This document shows, piece by piece, positions 1 to 7,165 of a DNA stretch of 15,317 bases. Below the pieces are notes generated by a model that was given only the letters and a program-made list of their open reading frames with translations, was not told the DNA's origin and made no database searches. This DNA is from Candidatus Zixiibacteriota bacterium (GTDB lineage Bacteria > Zixibacteria > MSB-5A5 > CAIYYT01): NCBI GenBank assembly GCA_023134875.1, contig JAGLUH010000263.1:1-15317 (forward strand), given 5' to 3'. The translations under genes and the position numbers were made by a program. The stretch's first letter is position 1; the number at the start of each line of letters is the position of its first letter.

Positions 1-125
1 TCAAACATTTTGGCTTTCCCCTTTTCCCGCTCGATTTCTTTTCCCAGGATATCGGGCAACAGTCTGAACCAGGGGAGTGGTGAAGATGGCTGTATGCCGG
101 AAAGTCCTTCCCCCGCAAGAGACAA
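1..125 (-). CDS. Possible N-terminal fragment of an unidentified gene running off the left edge
   Basis: The minus strand is open from a TAA near position 150 to the window edge. The reading frame holds an amphipathic, protein-like stretch ending in residues such as PWFRLLPDILGKEIEREKGK. The only start candidate I see is a TTG at 125-123, and no convincing ribosome binding site precedes it. The plus strand is also open in one frame here, up to a TAG at 181-183, but its composition looks less protein-like. I do not recognise a family. This may be the start of a leftward gene or plain non-coding DNA; only the sequence to the left can decide. Confidence 0.25.
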   Translation of the reverse strand, partial: MSLAGEGLSGIQPSSPLPWFRLLPDILGKEIEREKGKAKMF

Positions 126-280
126 GAGGGCGGCAACCGGCCTGGTCGAGGAGCAATGTTATATGCCGATAAGTAGAGCATAGAGCACAGAATCCGCAGG
201 GTGTTGGGGGTAGTATTCCCTCGTGGGAGAAAGCGGTTCACTCGCTAAGAAAGAGTTTGAAAGAAAAGAGACGGGCGATC

Positions 281-1044
281 ATGAAACAGACAGTAGATTG
301 CGGGCAACCGGCAGTGATAACAAAAAGGGGCCTAGATGACGGGGCCGTCGAGGATTGCCAGGCGCTGGTGCTCTTCCTGATTCATGACCTGGAGGGCCTC
401 TGGCGGCGATGCAAACGATGCTGCGTTTGTTACAGGAGAATCGTTACGATCCGCAGAAGAAACCTCACCGCGAGTTGCTGGCAAGCACATCGGTTGCGCT
501 GCGTCGCGCCTGGTCGATCGTAAACGATCTGATCAATCTACCTGGCCTCGAAAATAACTCCTATCAGGTGGAACTGGAACCCGTCAGGCTCAAGGAAGCG
601 CTGTCCGACAGCGCCCAACTGGTTACTATTGCCGCTGCCGAGAATGATGTAATTCTCGACGTGCAATATCCCGCCGATGATCTCATGGTTGTGGTGGGCA
701 GAGATTTGCTGTTGCGCGTTTTCGACAACTTTCTGTTCAATGCAGTCCGAAACACGCTGCCTGGTGAAGCGGTTACCCTCGCAGCCATTGACCAGGGAGA
801 GCAGGTAGAGGTCAGGATAACCAACCCGGGTGAGAAGGTTGATGTCCTCAACCCTGACGAACTGTTCGAGAAATTCATGCAAGTAAAACATCAGGGCACG
901 AGGAAACTGCGGGGCGCCAGCCTCGGCCTTTATTTCTGCAAGCTGGCGGTTGAGGCAATGCAAGGGGAAATCAGAGCATCTGTTTCCGAGCAGGGAGAAT
1001 GGTGTTTCTCCGTCTCGGTAGATAAAGAAGGAGCCATATCATGA
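281..1044 (+). CDS. Small cytoplasmic histidine kinase (HisKA + HATPase_c), 5' part frameshifted
   Basis: Two-component sensor kinase: it autophosphorylates a histidine and passes the phosphate to a receiver, here probably the CheV-like partner just downstream. The H-box lies in the frame starting at ATG 281 (IHDLEG, His about residue 35). The next codons (PLAAMQTMLRLL) are in another frame. Adding one G to the GGG at 394-396 joins them into HDLEGPLAAM, a normal H-box. The C-terminal half is a HATPase_c domain with an N-box (FDNFLFNAVRNT), a weak D-box (ITNPGEKV) and a G2 box (GASLGLYFCKLAVEAMQG). Reconstructed length is about 254 residues, with no membrane segment and no obvious sensor domain, so input must come from a partner. 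The stop overlaps the next ATG (ATGA, 1041-1044), indicating translational coupling. As read, the longest intact ORF (409-1044) lacks the phosphorylatable His. TTG 257 is an alternative start. Confidence 0.75.
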
Positions 1045-1553
1045 AGTTGGAAGCCGAATCTTATTTGAAGTCAGGTTCAAATGAAGTGCGAGTCCTGGAA
1101 TACAAGTTGGGGGGCATGTCATTTGGGATCAACATCCTCAAGGTGCGGCGTATCGTCAATGAAACCCCCTGCCTGACCGATGTTCCCAACTCACCGCCAA
1201 ACGTCGAAGGCGTGTTCCGCGATCGGGATGAGGTAGTGCCGGTGATCGACCTGGCTTCCTTCCTGGGGATGCAGGCTATCGCAGCAACCGGTCACAAGAA
1301 GGCGATTATTACGGAGTTCTTCGGTCGTACGCATAGTTTCTTCGTTGACAGCATCGACTGGATTCATCACTTCTACTGGAAGGATGTTATCGATGCCGAA
1401 GAGGTGCTCGCCGGTTTCGATCACCGCTACGTCATCGGCATTGTTAAGCCGAGCGAAGATCACATGATCCAGTTGCTTGATTACGAGACCATTATTCTCG
1501 CCCTCACCGCGACCCTGCAGACGGAAGAGTGGAGTGAAGGCGGATCAGGATAG
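1041..1553 (+). CDS. cheV: CheW-domain half of a CheV-like chemotaxis adaptor
   Basis: CheW-like scaffold that couples chemoreceptors or kinases to signalling output. The sequence has the typical CheW start (VLEYKLGGMSFGINILKVRRIV), the central segment PPNVEGVFRDRDEVVPVIDLASFLG and the closing strand IQLLDYETII. Standalone CheW proteins usually stop near here. This one is followed at once by a receiver domain in the +1 frame (1534-1922). CheW followed by receiver is the CheV architecture. Summing both parts after correcting two indels gives 293 residues, close to usual CheV length (about 300). ATG 1041 overlaps the kinase stop, so kinase and adaptor form one operon. The ORF ends at TAG 1551-1553. 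Either one extra base between about 1521 and 1550 splits a single cheV, or CheW and the receiver are separate overlapping genes. Confidence 0.8.
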   Translation: MKLEAESYLKSGSNEVRVLEYKLGGMSFGINILKVRRIVNETPCLTDVPNSPPNVEGVFRDRDEVVPVIDLASFLGMQAIAATGHKKAIITEFFGRTHSFFVDSIDWIHHFYWKDVIDAEEVLAGFDHRYVIGIVKPSEDHMIQLLDYETIILALTATLQTEEWSEGGSG

Positions 1554-1922
1554 CGGTCGGGGCAAGAGGATTCTGATCTCTGAGGATTCAAGTTCCGTCC
1601 GGGACATGCTTACAGTGGAATTGAGTGACCGCGGTTACAATACAGTTACCACCAAGAACGGCAAAGAGGCTTTTGACCTGATTGAGAAGGGTGAGAAGTT
1701 CGATCTGCTTCTCTGCGACGTTGAGATACCGCAGATGGACGGTCTCGCTCTAACTTGCGCTATTCGTAATCGCGACGATACCCGCAAGCTGCGGTGATCA
1801 TCTATTCCTCCATCGGCGACATGGGTATGAAGAAACGGGCTGAATTCCTCCAGGCCGACGCCCATATTACGAAGCTCAATGTGGATGAGTTGCTGCAAAA
1901 GGTCACGGAATTGACCAACTGA
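1534..1922 (+). pseudogene. cheV: Receiver-domain half of the CheV-like protein, frame broken near its end
   Basis: Response-regulator receiver domain. Visible landmarks are the acidic pair in RILISEDSSS, the phospho-acceptor Asp in LLLCDVEIPQMDG, the Ser/Thr position (IIYSS) and the conserved Lys (HITK) after the break. The main frame stops at TGA 1795-1797, after DDTRKL. Inserting one C between 1791 and 1792 restores KLPVIIYSSIGDMGMKK and continues to TGA 1920-1922. As read, the domain therefore loses its last two strand/helix units and should not fold normally. If it is independent of the CheW part, GTG 1534 is the likely start: it has a purine-rich GGAAGAGTGGA upstream and overlaps the CheW stop by 20 bases. 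The fused-CheV reading is equally compatible. The partner kinase is encoded immediately upstream. Confidence 0.7.
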
Positions 1923-2042
1923 CCAGCAGCAAACGCCACCAACTCAGGAAGTGTCAACCAGCCCGACAGTTTGTATTGAGCTGTCCGAGATAGCTCCCCA
2001 TCTGCAGAGACCCTACCAGGCCCCCCGCTCGGCTGGTCTTGG

Positions 2043-2061
2043 AAATCAGGTGACCTGATTT
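2043..2061. promoter_or_regulatory. Perfect 8-bp inverted repeat, candidate operator
   Basis: AAATCAGG-TGA-CCTGATTT is an exact inverted repeat with a 3-base centre. It ends 4 bases before the -35 hexamer of the promoter at 2065-2092. No T-run follows, so it is not an intrinsic terminator. Position and symmetry suit a dimeric regulator acting on the polysaccharide genes. The regulator is unknown. Confidence 0.55.
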
Positions 2062-2064
2062 GGC

Positions 2065-2092
2065 TTGACAGTCGGTTGCGAGGTGATATAAT
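2065..2092 (+). promoter_or_regulatory. Consensus sigma70-type promoter for the Wzz-like/Wzy-like genes
   Basis: TTGACA (2065-2070) and TATAAT (2087-2092) both match the consensus exactly and are separated by 16 bp. Transcription would start near 2098-2100, giving a leader of about 80 bases before ATG 2179. It is the best promoter match I see in the window. It also starts a new unit after the kinase/CheV operon, with no terminator evident in 1923-2042. Confidence 0.8.
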
Positions 2093-2178
2093 GCGTCGAA
2101 CTGGTGCGATCCGGTGATAGGAAGAGCTACTCAGACAGGAAAAAAACGTTTCGCCACTGGAGACTGTCGGAATACTTG

Positions 2179-3390
2179 ATGAACAAAGATCACTCGCATT
2201 TTTGGCTGGATATCCTTTTGATCCTGTTGAAATGGAAGAAGTATATTCTGTTGAACGTATTCTCAGCCGCTGTCGTGGTGGCACTCCTTTCCCTGGCGCT
2301 TCCCAACTGGTATCGGGGCGAGGCGACCATCCTACCGCCGGAAAGCCAACAGCAAGCAATCAATCTGGGGAGTGCCCTACCCAGTATTTTTGGGGGGATG
2401 GAGCTGCCCATGATGGCGTCGCCATCTGATGTTCTGGCAGCTATCGCGCAGAGTCGCGTTGTCGCAGAGTCAGTGATTGTGAAGTTCAAACTGATGGACG
2501 TTTATGGAAATAAGTACATGGAGCGGGCGGTGGAAACGTTTCATGATCACATGAAAGCGGAAGTGCTTGACAACGGCATGGTTCACATCACCTACATCGC
2601 CAAGGAACCGGTACTGGCCGCCAACGTCACCAACCAGCTTGTAGATGAACTGGATCAGGTAAATCGCAGCGTTACAGTCAGCCGAGCAAGAAATAGTCGG
2701 GAGTTCATCGAAAGCCTACTGCAGGAGACGCTGGTTGCACTTCGGTTTGCCGAGGATTCCCTGGTCAGCTTCCAGGAGAAGAACCGGGCGGTAATGCTGG
2801 ACGAGCAAACCAAGGCTCAAATAGAAATTGTCTCCCAGTTACAATCGGAGAAAACACTTGCAAACATTGAACTCGCACTGCTACTGAAATCGATGGAATC
2901 GACTCATCCCAAAGTGACACAGATGGCTGATCGTATCACCGAACTCCACGACCAGATCAGGAAAATCGAGTTTGGCGGTGACGATATGGATTCCAGTTTC
3001 CTGCTTCATCGCCCCCTTGTTGACCTACCTGATTTAGCCGTTGAATTAGCGCGTCTCATGCGTAACGTCAAAATCCAGGAGACCGTCTACGAATTGCTAA
3101 CCAGCCAATACGAACAGGCCAAGATAGAGGAGAGCAAGACTACTTCAACCATATCGGTTCTGGACCGGGCTGCTGTTCCTGAGTTGAAATTCAAGCCGAA
3201 ACGATCGGTCCTAGTGCTGGTGGCCGCTTTCATAGCACTGATCTTGAGCCTGCTCTGGGTCTGGCTGATTGAGTTTCTGCTTGACCTTAAGAAAACAGAT
3301 GCCGCCCGGTTCGCCAAATGGCGGACAATCCTCAAGTCATTCTGGTTGCACCGCTTATTCAAGCGGCTCAATCTCATTCTTGACACCTAA
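2179..3390 (+). CDS. Wzz-like polysaccharide co-polymerase / chain-length determinant
   Basis: Inner-membrane protein of the polysaccharide co-polymerase type, which sets chain length or aids export of O-antigen, capsule or exopolysaccharide. It has the diagnostic layout: N-terminal membrane helix (about residues 22-41), a large periplasmic region rich in helices and coiled coil (about 160-330), and a C-terminal helix (about 343-366) preceded by the basic/proline segment PELKFKPKRS. No Walker motifs follow the last helix, so this is the Wzz-only form and not a tyrosine kinase fusion. Length is 403 residues from ATG 2179 (MNKDHSHFW). The frame is open back to GTG 2104, but that lies almost at the predicted transcription start and the added residues do not look like a Wzz N-terminus. 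It is followed 6 bases later by a Wzy/WaaL-like gene, so the two are probably co-transcribed. Confidence 0.8.
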   Translation: MNKDHSHFWLDILLILLKWKKYILLNVFSAAVVVALLSLALPNWYRGEATILPPESQQQAINLGSALPSIFGGMELPMMASPSDVLAAIAQSRVVAESVIVKFKLMDVYGNKYMERAVETFHDHMKAEVLDNGMVHITYIAKEPVLAANVTNQLVDELDQVNRSVTVSRARNSREFIESLLQETLVALRFAEDSLVSFQEKNRAVMLDEQTKAQIEIVSQLQSEKTLANIELALLLKSMESTHPKVTQMADRITELHDQIRKIEFGGDDMDSSFLLHRPLVDLPDLAVELARLMRNVKIQETVYELLTSQYEQAKIEESKTTSTISVLDRAAVPELKFKPKRSVLVLVAAFIALILSLLWVWLIEFLLDLKKTDAARFAKWRTILKSFWLHRLFKRLNLILDT

Positions 3391-3396
3391 GAGAAT

Positions 3397-4770
3397 ATGC
3401 AGCACTCCTTACCAGTTGTTGCTACTTCTCCCCGCTGGTGGTCGGGCGGTTACCGATTTATTCTGCTCAATCTCCTGGTCACCTCGATTGCCGTCCTGAG
3501 CATCTATCTGGCGCCCCAGCAGGCTCTGGCGGTAACATCATTGTTCTGCCTGCTTATTCTCTCACTGTGGCGGCTCGAACTTGCTCTCGCTTTCCAGGTC
3601 TCCGGTTTCATTCTGGTGGGTTTCTCCTGGGGCAGTCTGGGTTTCGCCGGTTACACGCTTGCTCTCTTGTTCGCAATTATCGGTTGCGGTTACGGCGTGC
3701 ATCTCTATCGGTTTGGCGCCAGGCTCAAGAAAGGTTTCATCCCGACAGCAGTGGCGCTGGTTTTTGCGCTAATGCTTGTCGGTTTTCTCTACACCCCTGC
3801 CCCGGGACCAGCGCTGGAAAAGATCGCCATGTATGTAATCCTCAATGTTGCCCTGTTTGGGATTGTGATACTGGGCAAAGACCTGAAGTTACTGCTGAGA
3901 CTGCTGTGGGCTATTGCCGGCTTCGGTCTCGTCCTTGCCGTAGCATCATACATAGATATTCTCTTCTTTCGGGACGCTCTCACGAGCCGCTACGCTTTTG
4001 GGGCAGACAATCCGATCTGGTTTTCCCGCTCGATGGGACTGACGGCCATCTTGCTCCTTTCACTTTCCCGCAACGTTAGAAACCAGGGATACCACCTCTT
4101 CAAGTGGGTGATTGTTGTCTGCCTTCTCTACCTGATGATAGTCTCCGGGTCCCGGGGCCCGATGCTATCTCTGATTGTTACAGTTGTTATTTTTCTGTTG
4201 TGGTCTAACAGACGTCGCTCCGTAGTCCGGCAGGCAACTTATATCGGTGTATTCATCGCCGCAGTCCTGCTTCTACAGAGTATGCTGCCGGAAACTGTGA
4301 TTACCGGGCGCCTGACCACAGTAGGTCAAGGTGGACCCGATATCTCTTTAATTCAACGCATCAGAGAATGGCAACTGGCGGTGGAACTGTTCCGGCAACA
4401 CCCGTTGACGGGAGTCGGAACGGCAGGATTTCTTCACCACCAGTTCCGATACCCGCACAATATTTTCCTGGAGTTCGCGGCCGAGCATGGTATCGCCGGC
4501 CTTGCTCTTCTTCTGGGAATGCTGGCGGCAGTAGTTCGATACTGTTGGCGACTAAGGGTGGCGCTGCGCGGCAATGAAAGGGCGATGATTATCTATCGTT
4601 CTTTTACGCTGATTCTGATATATGCTTTTCTCAACGCCCAGGTAAGTGGTTCCATTACCGGAAACAGTTGGCTCTGGCTCGGCATGGGTGGTATCTGGGC
4701 ACTGGTGAGTTATCTGCACTACTATGCGCCCCCATCGCCACAGCAGACCAGCAGCAGCGGGACGACTTAG
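3397..4770 (+). CDS. O-antigen ligase/polymerase family membrane protein (WaaL/Wzy-like)
   Basis: Polytopic inner-membrane protein of 457 residues that would polymerise or ligate lipid-linked surface polysaccharide on the periplasmic face. Hydrophobic helices run through most of the chain. A larger loop near residues 330-350 carries the family hallmark HPLTGVGTAGF, followed by PHNIFLEFAAEHGIAG, typical of the Wzy_C/O-antigen ligase fold. ATG 3397 follows the co-polymerase stop by 6 bases, with GAGAA as a weak Shine-Dalgarno sequence. Sequence alone does not separate polymerase (Wzy) from ligase (WaaL). Pairing with a Wzz-like protein slightly favours polymerase. No glycosyltransferase, flippase or export gene is nearby, so the rest of the pathway must be elsewhere. 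The next genes converge on it, with about 70 bases between and no clear terminator hairpin. Confidence 0.8.
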   Translation: MQHSLPVVATSPRWWSGGYRFILLNLLVTSIAVLSIYLAPQQALAVTSLFCLLILSLWRLELALAFQVSGFILVGFSWGSLGFAGYTLALLFAIIGCGYGVHLYRFGARLKKGFIPTAVALVFALMLVGFLYTPAPGPALEKIAMYVILNVALFGIVILGKDLKLLLRLLWAIAGFGLVLAVASYIDILFFRDALTSRYAFGADNPIWFSRSMGLTAILLLSLSRNVRNQGYHLFKWVIVVCLLYLMIVSGSRGPMLSLIVTVVIFLLWSNRRRSVVRQATYIGVFIAAVLLLQSMLPETVITGRLTTVGQGGPDISLIQRIREWQLAVELFRQHPLTGVGTAGFLHHQFRYPHNIFLEFAAEHGIAGLALLLGMLAAVVRYCWRLRVALRGNERAMIIYRSFTLILIYAFLNAQVSGSITGNSWLWLGMGGIWALVSYLHYYAPPSPQQTSSSGTT

Positions 4771-4840
4771 TAGCCCGGGAAGCGAAGCAGTCAGGATGGG
4801 GCTGAAACGGAATCTTAGCAATAACAGGAAATCACTCTCG

Positions 4841-5863
4841 CTATAGTTCGAGTTCGTCTTTCAGTTTTCTTGCCTTATTTATCTTTTCTTGCTGGCGTTT
4901 GGCAACATCATCTGATAGTGGGTAATTCAACAGGAGATCAAGCTCCTCAAGAGCCTTTTGTCGCTGCCCCACTCTCCTGAAAATAACCCCCCGGTGCCAG
5001 CGACATTCGATCAGGTTGAAGTAGTTCTGCTCCGGATCGTCGGCGACAGCCTCGATCAACTCCCCGAAGCAATCAGCCGCTGCGTGCAATTTACCACTAT
5101 ACAGGCTGGAAAACGCCAGCCCCCATATTGCCAGGCGACTATGGGGATACCTTGCTCGTAGGGCTTGGGAGAGCCGCATAGCGGAGATCGGGTCGCCGCG
5201 GTGGAGATGTATCCAGATCAGCGAACTGATTGCCATATCACCGGAGAAGAGTGACGAATCGACCGCCAGTTGTAGTTCGTACAAGCCTTGTTGCTTGCGA
5301 TCTTTGACAAAGGGTAGCCAGTTGATAAACTCGGTTTTGGCTGATTTCCAGTAGTGATAGGTTCCCAGCCCGAGATAGGCGTCGTAAAGGGTGGAATCTT
5401 GCGCCAGTGCCTTCAAGTAACAGTTCTTGGCTTTGATTCCCTGTTTAAGGGCTGCAAACCATGAGCCGTTTTTCCCCTCATAGGCGGCGACATAACCATG
5501 AGCGTTCCCGCAGGTCAGATAAGCCCAGGCGGGGTTGTTGTTCTCTTTGATCGCCTTTCTGGCAAGCCTGATTGCTTTCTCGATTGAATCATGGAATAGG
5601 TGAATGTCAGCATAATCCTCTCTATCAGTCATCTCAGCGTGATAGACACCGGCCAGAAAGAGGTAGGCGGCATGATCGGTGGAATCCTCGGATATAAGAC
5701 TGTCAAAAAGCACACAGGCGTCGTCATAGTGATCGGTAATCGTTAACTCCATCCCCCGCCTGATGACATCCAGATAGGGCGAGTCAAGCTGGAATGCGGT
5801 TGCCGAGGTGGCCAGAGTAGCGCACAAACAGCAGGCAACAAGCCAGCGATTAAAAGATACCAT
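4841..5863 (-). CDS. Exported tetratricopeptide-repeat protein
   Basis: This 340-residue protein has a likely Sec signal peptide (basic start, hydrophobic LVACCLCATLATSA, cleavage near residue 23). The rest is a series of helix pairs with TPR character, for example a repeat near residues 28-80 (GMELTITDHYDDACVLFDSLI), one near 145-175 (CYLKALAQDSTLYDAYLGLGTYHYW), and a last one near 290-320 (RRVGQRQKALEELDLLLNYP). TPRs bind partner proteins; no catalytic motif is visible. It lies 45 bases downstream of the lipoprotein gene on the same strand, so the two may be one transcript and work in the same envelope compartment. The start at 5863 lacks a strong Shine-Dalgarno sequence, which would fit coupling to an upstream gene. 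No specific function can be assigned. Confidence 0.7.
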   Translation of the reverse strand: MVSFNRWLVACCLCATLATSATAFQLDSPYLDVIRRGMELTITDHYDDACVLFDSLISEDSTDHAAYLFLAGVYHAEMTDREDYADIHLFHDSIEKAIRLARKAIKENNNPAWAYLTCGNAHGYVAAYEGKNGSWFAALKQGIKAKNCYLKALAQDSTLYDAYLGLGTYHYWKSAKTEFINWLPFVKDRKQQGLYELQLAVDSSLFSGDMAISSLIWIHLHRGDPISAMRLSQALRARYPHSRLAIWGLAFSSLYSGKLHAAADCFGELIEAVADDPEQNYFNLIECRWHRGVIFRRVGQRQKALEELDLLLNYPLSDDVAKRQQEKINKARKLKDELEL

Positions 5864-5908
5864 GAGTCAGAGTATCGGTATTAACCACCGGTTTTGCAAT
5901 TTTAATTG

Positions 5909-6685
5909 TTAGTTGCCAACATGAATATCGGCACTGCCGCAATCATGGTAGCTGGGGTAGATAGTACCGCCACCCTGAGGAGCCAACATGAATTGACTCA
6001 CCGGCGGCACAAAGGAGGAATCAATATCGATCCATTGGGAGGAAATTCCAGCGGGGATTCTCATTATCAGTGAAAACAGTTTAGTATCGTTTTGCGGTGT
6101 AATCGGCGTCACACCAGAAAAATCGACAAACCCAATTAGAGCCAGGTTGTCTGCCGGAATGAACGTCGTCAGCAGAAGCGGGTCGGGCGGCAATGCCGGT
6201 CCGGGGGTGGCATCGATGATCTCCACATCTTCCGAATCGTAATGGAATCCGAGGGAGAAACCGCCAATGTTTACATCACTGGTAATATAGACGTCAATCG
6301 CAATGGTCGTATCCTGAATCGGCACCGGTACATTGACAGGACATTCGATCCTGATTTGGTTGGTGGTAGAACTGGGGGTTGAGAGAGTCAGGTATATGTT
6401 ATGCGTCGTGCTGGTTTCGACATTGACAGTTGCACTGTAGGAATTGTAGCCGCCCTTGGTCGCGGTGATGGTCTGCGAGTCGGTGGCGATACCGAATATC
6501 TCATACTCACCATCAATGCCGGTAACAAAAGAGACACCGCCGCAGGTTACCTCAACAGCGGCAATCGGCTCAGAAGTACCCGCCTCATAGACATAACCCG
6601 ATATCGCCCCGCTCGTATCTGTGCCCTTATTGTCACAACCGACTATCAACGCCAATACCATTGAGATAAGCACAGCGACCCGCAT
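5909..6685 (-). CDS. Lipoprotein with CarboxypepD_reg-like and cohesin-like domains
   Basis: Predicted 258-residue lipoprotein. The start at 6685 (MRVAVLISMVLALIVGC) is preceded by a strong GAGGAG at 6692-6697. The frame is open further upstream, but those extra residues are not signal-like. The lipobox IVGC places the lipidated Cys at residue 17. Residues about 26-100 (AISGYVYEAGTSEPIAAVEV, then GIDGEYEIFGI) match the carboxypeptidase-regulatory-like beta-sandwich fold common in surface proteins. Residues about 105-250 (VDVYITSDVNIGGFSLGF-like strands) resemble a cohesin-type beta-sandwich. Neither domain is an enzyme. Likely roles are surface binding or envelope structure. It probably heads a unit with the exported TPR gene downstream. 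Confidence 0.7.
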   Translation of the reverse strand: MRVAVLISMVLALIVGCDNKGTDTSGAISGYVYEAGTSEPIAAVEVTCGGVSFVTGIDGEYEIFGIATDSQTITATKGGYNSYSATVNVETSTTHNIYLTLSTPSSTTNQIRIECPVNVPVPIQDTTIAIDVYITSDVNIGGFSLGFHYDSEDVEIIDATPGPALPPDPLLLTTFIPADNLALIGFVDFSGVTPITPQNDTKLFSLIMRIPAGISSQWIDIDSSFVPPVSQFMLAPQGGGTIYPSYHDCGSADIHVGN

Positions 6686-7092
6686 GTATTTCTCCTCTGC
6701 TTTAATAACCAAGATTCCCCGGTTTGTACTCAAACTACGCCCAAATGCCATTTTGCGCAACAGAATAGGTGCTGACAGCAAGCCACGTGGTATCTGCATA
6801 CTCGCACAACTTGCCGCAAGCTTTGCGTTCTGATAATGCAGTATATTTTAACAGCTTACCTTTTTCAATCCTATGCGACCACGTATGCTTGCCGCACAAT
6901 CTGCGACCAGGGGAGTACAGACCCCGTCTTTGGCACTCTTTTCCTTCCGTTAATGTCTTGCCTATCAGCACGTTAGCCCAATAGGTCAGAAACCCGATTT
7001 TGCGGCATATCTTCTGCTTAATATGTTAGTTGCGAAGTCAGTTACTCTTACAGACAGAATGGCGGTGAAGGGTACTGCACTTAGGAGGGGTT
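6686..7092. other. Gene-free gap upstream of the orphan terminator
   Basis: No ORF here looks coding on either strand. The left part must hold the promoter of the leftward lipoprotein gene, but no good -35/-10 pair stands out. On the plus strand a weak pair (TTGCGG 7000-7005, TATGTT 7022-7027, 16-bp spacer) could drive a short RNA ending at the terminator at 7093-7135. A minimal ORF of 11 codons plus stop (ATG 7059 to TGA 7092-7094) abuts the hairpin but lacks a good ribosome binding site. Confidence 0.4.
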
Positions 7093-7135
7093 GAAGGAGT
7101 TCCTTAAGTGAGGAGGGAACTCCTTCTTGTTTTTT
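7093..7135 (+). terminator. Strong intrinsic terminator with no gene in front
   Basis: GAAGGAGTTCC (7093-7103) pairs perfectly over 11 bp with GGAACTCCTTC (7116-7126) around a 12-base loop, followed by TTGTTTTTT (7127-7135). The T-run is only on the plus strand, so it stops rightward transcription. The nearest plus-strand gene upstream ends at 4770 and both neighbouring genes point left. It therefore either closes an unseen small RNA or blocks read-through into the antisense strand of mrr. Confidence 0.85.
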
Positions 7136-7165
7136 CCTGCCGGATTTAGATTTCCAAGGGTGTGC

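Noticed and set aside
3438..4079. Alternative-frame open frame of 213 codons in the Wzy/WaaL-like gene
   Set aside because: The other frame encodes a clear polytopic membrane protein; this frame's product is Arg/Ser/His-rich with no motifs.
7059..7135. Leader peptide plus attenuator controlling a downstream gene
   Set aside because: The next gene downstream on the plus strand is fumC, more than 1 kb away with its own promoter; mrr lies between in the opposite direction.
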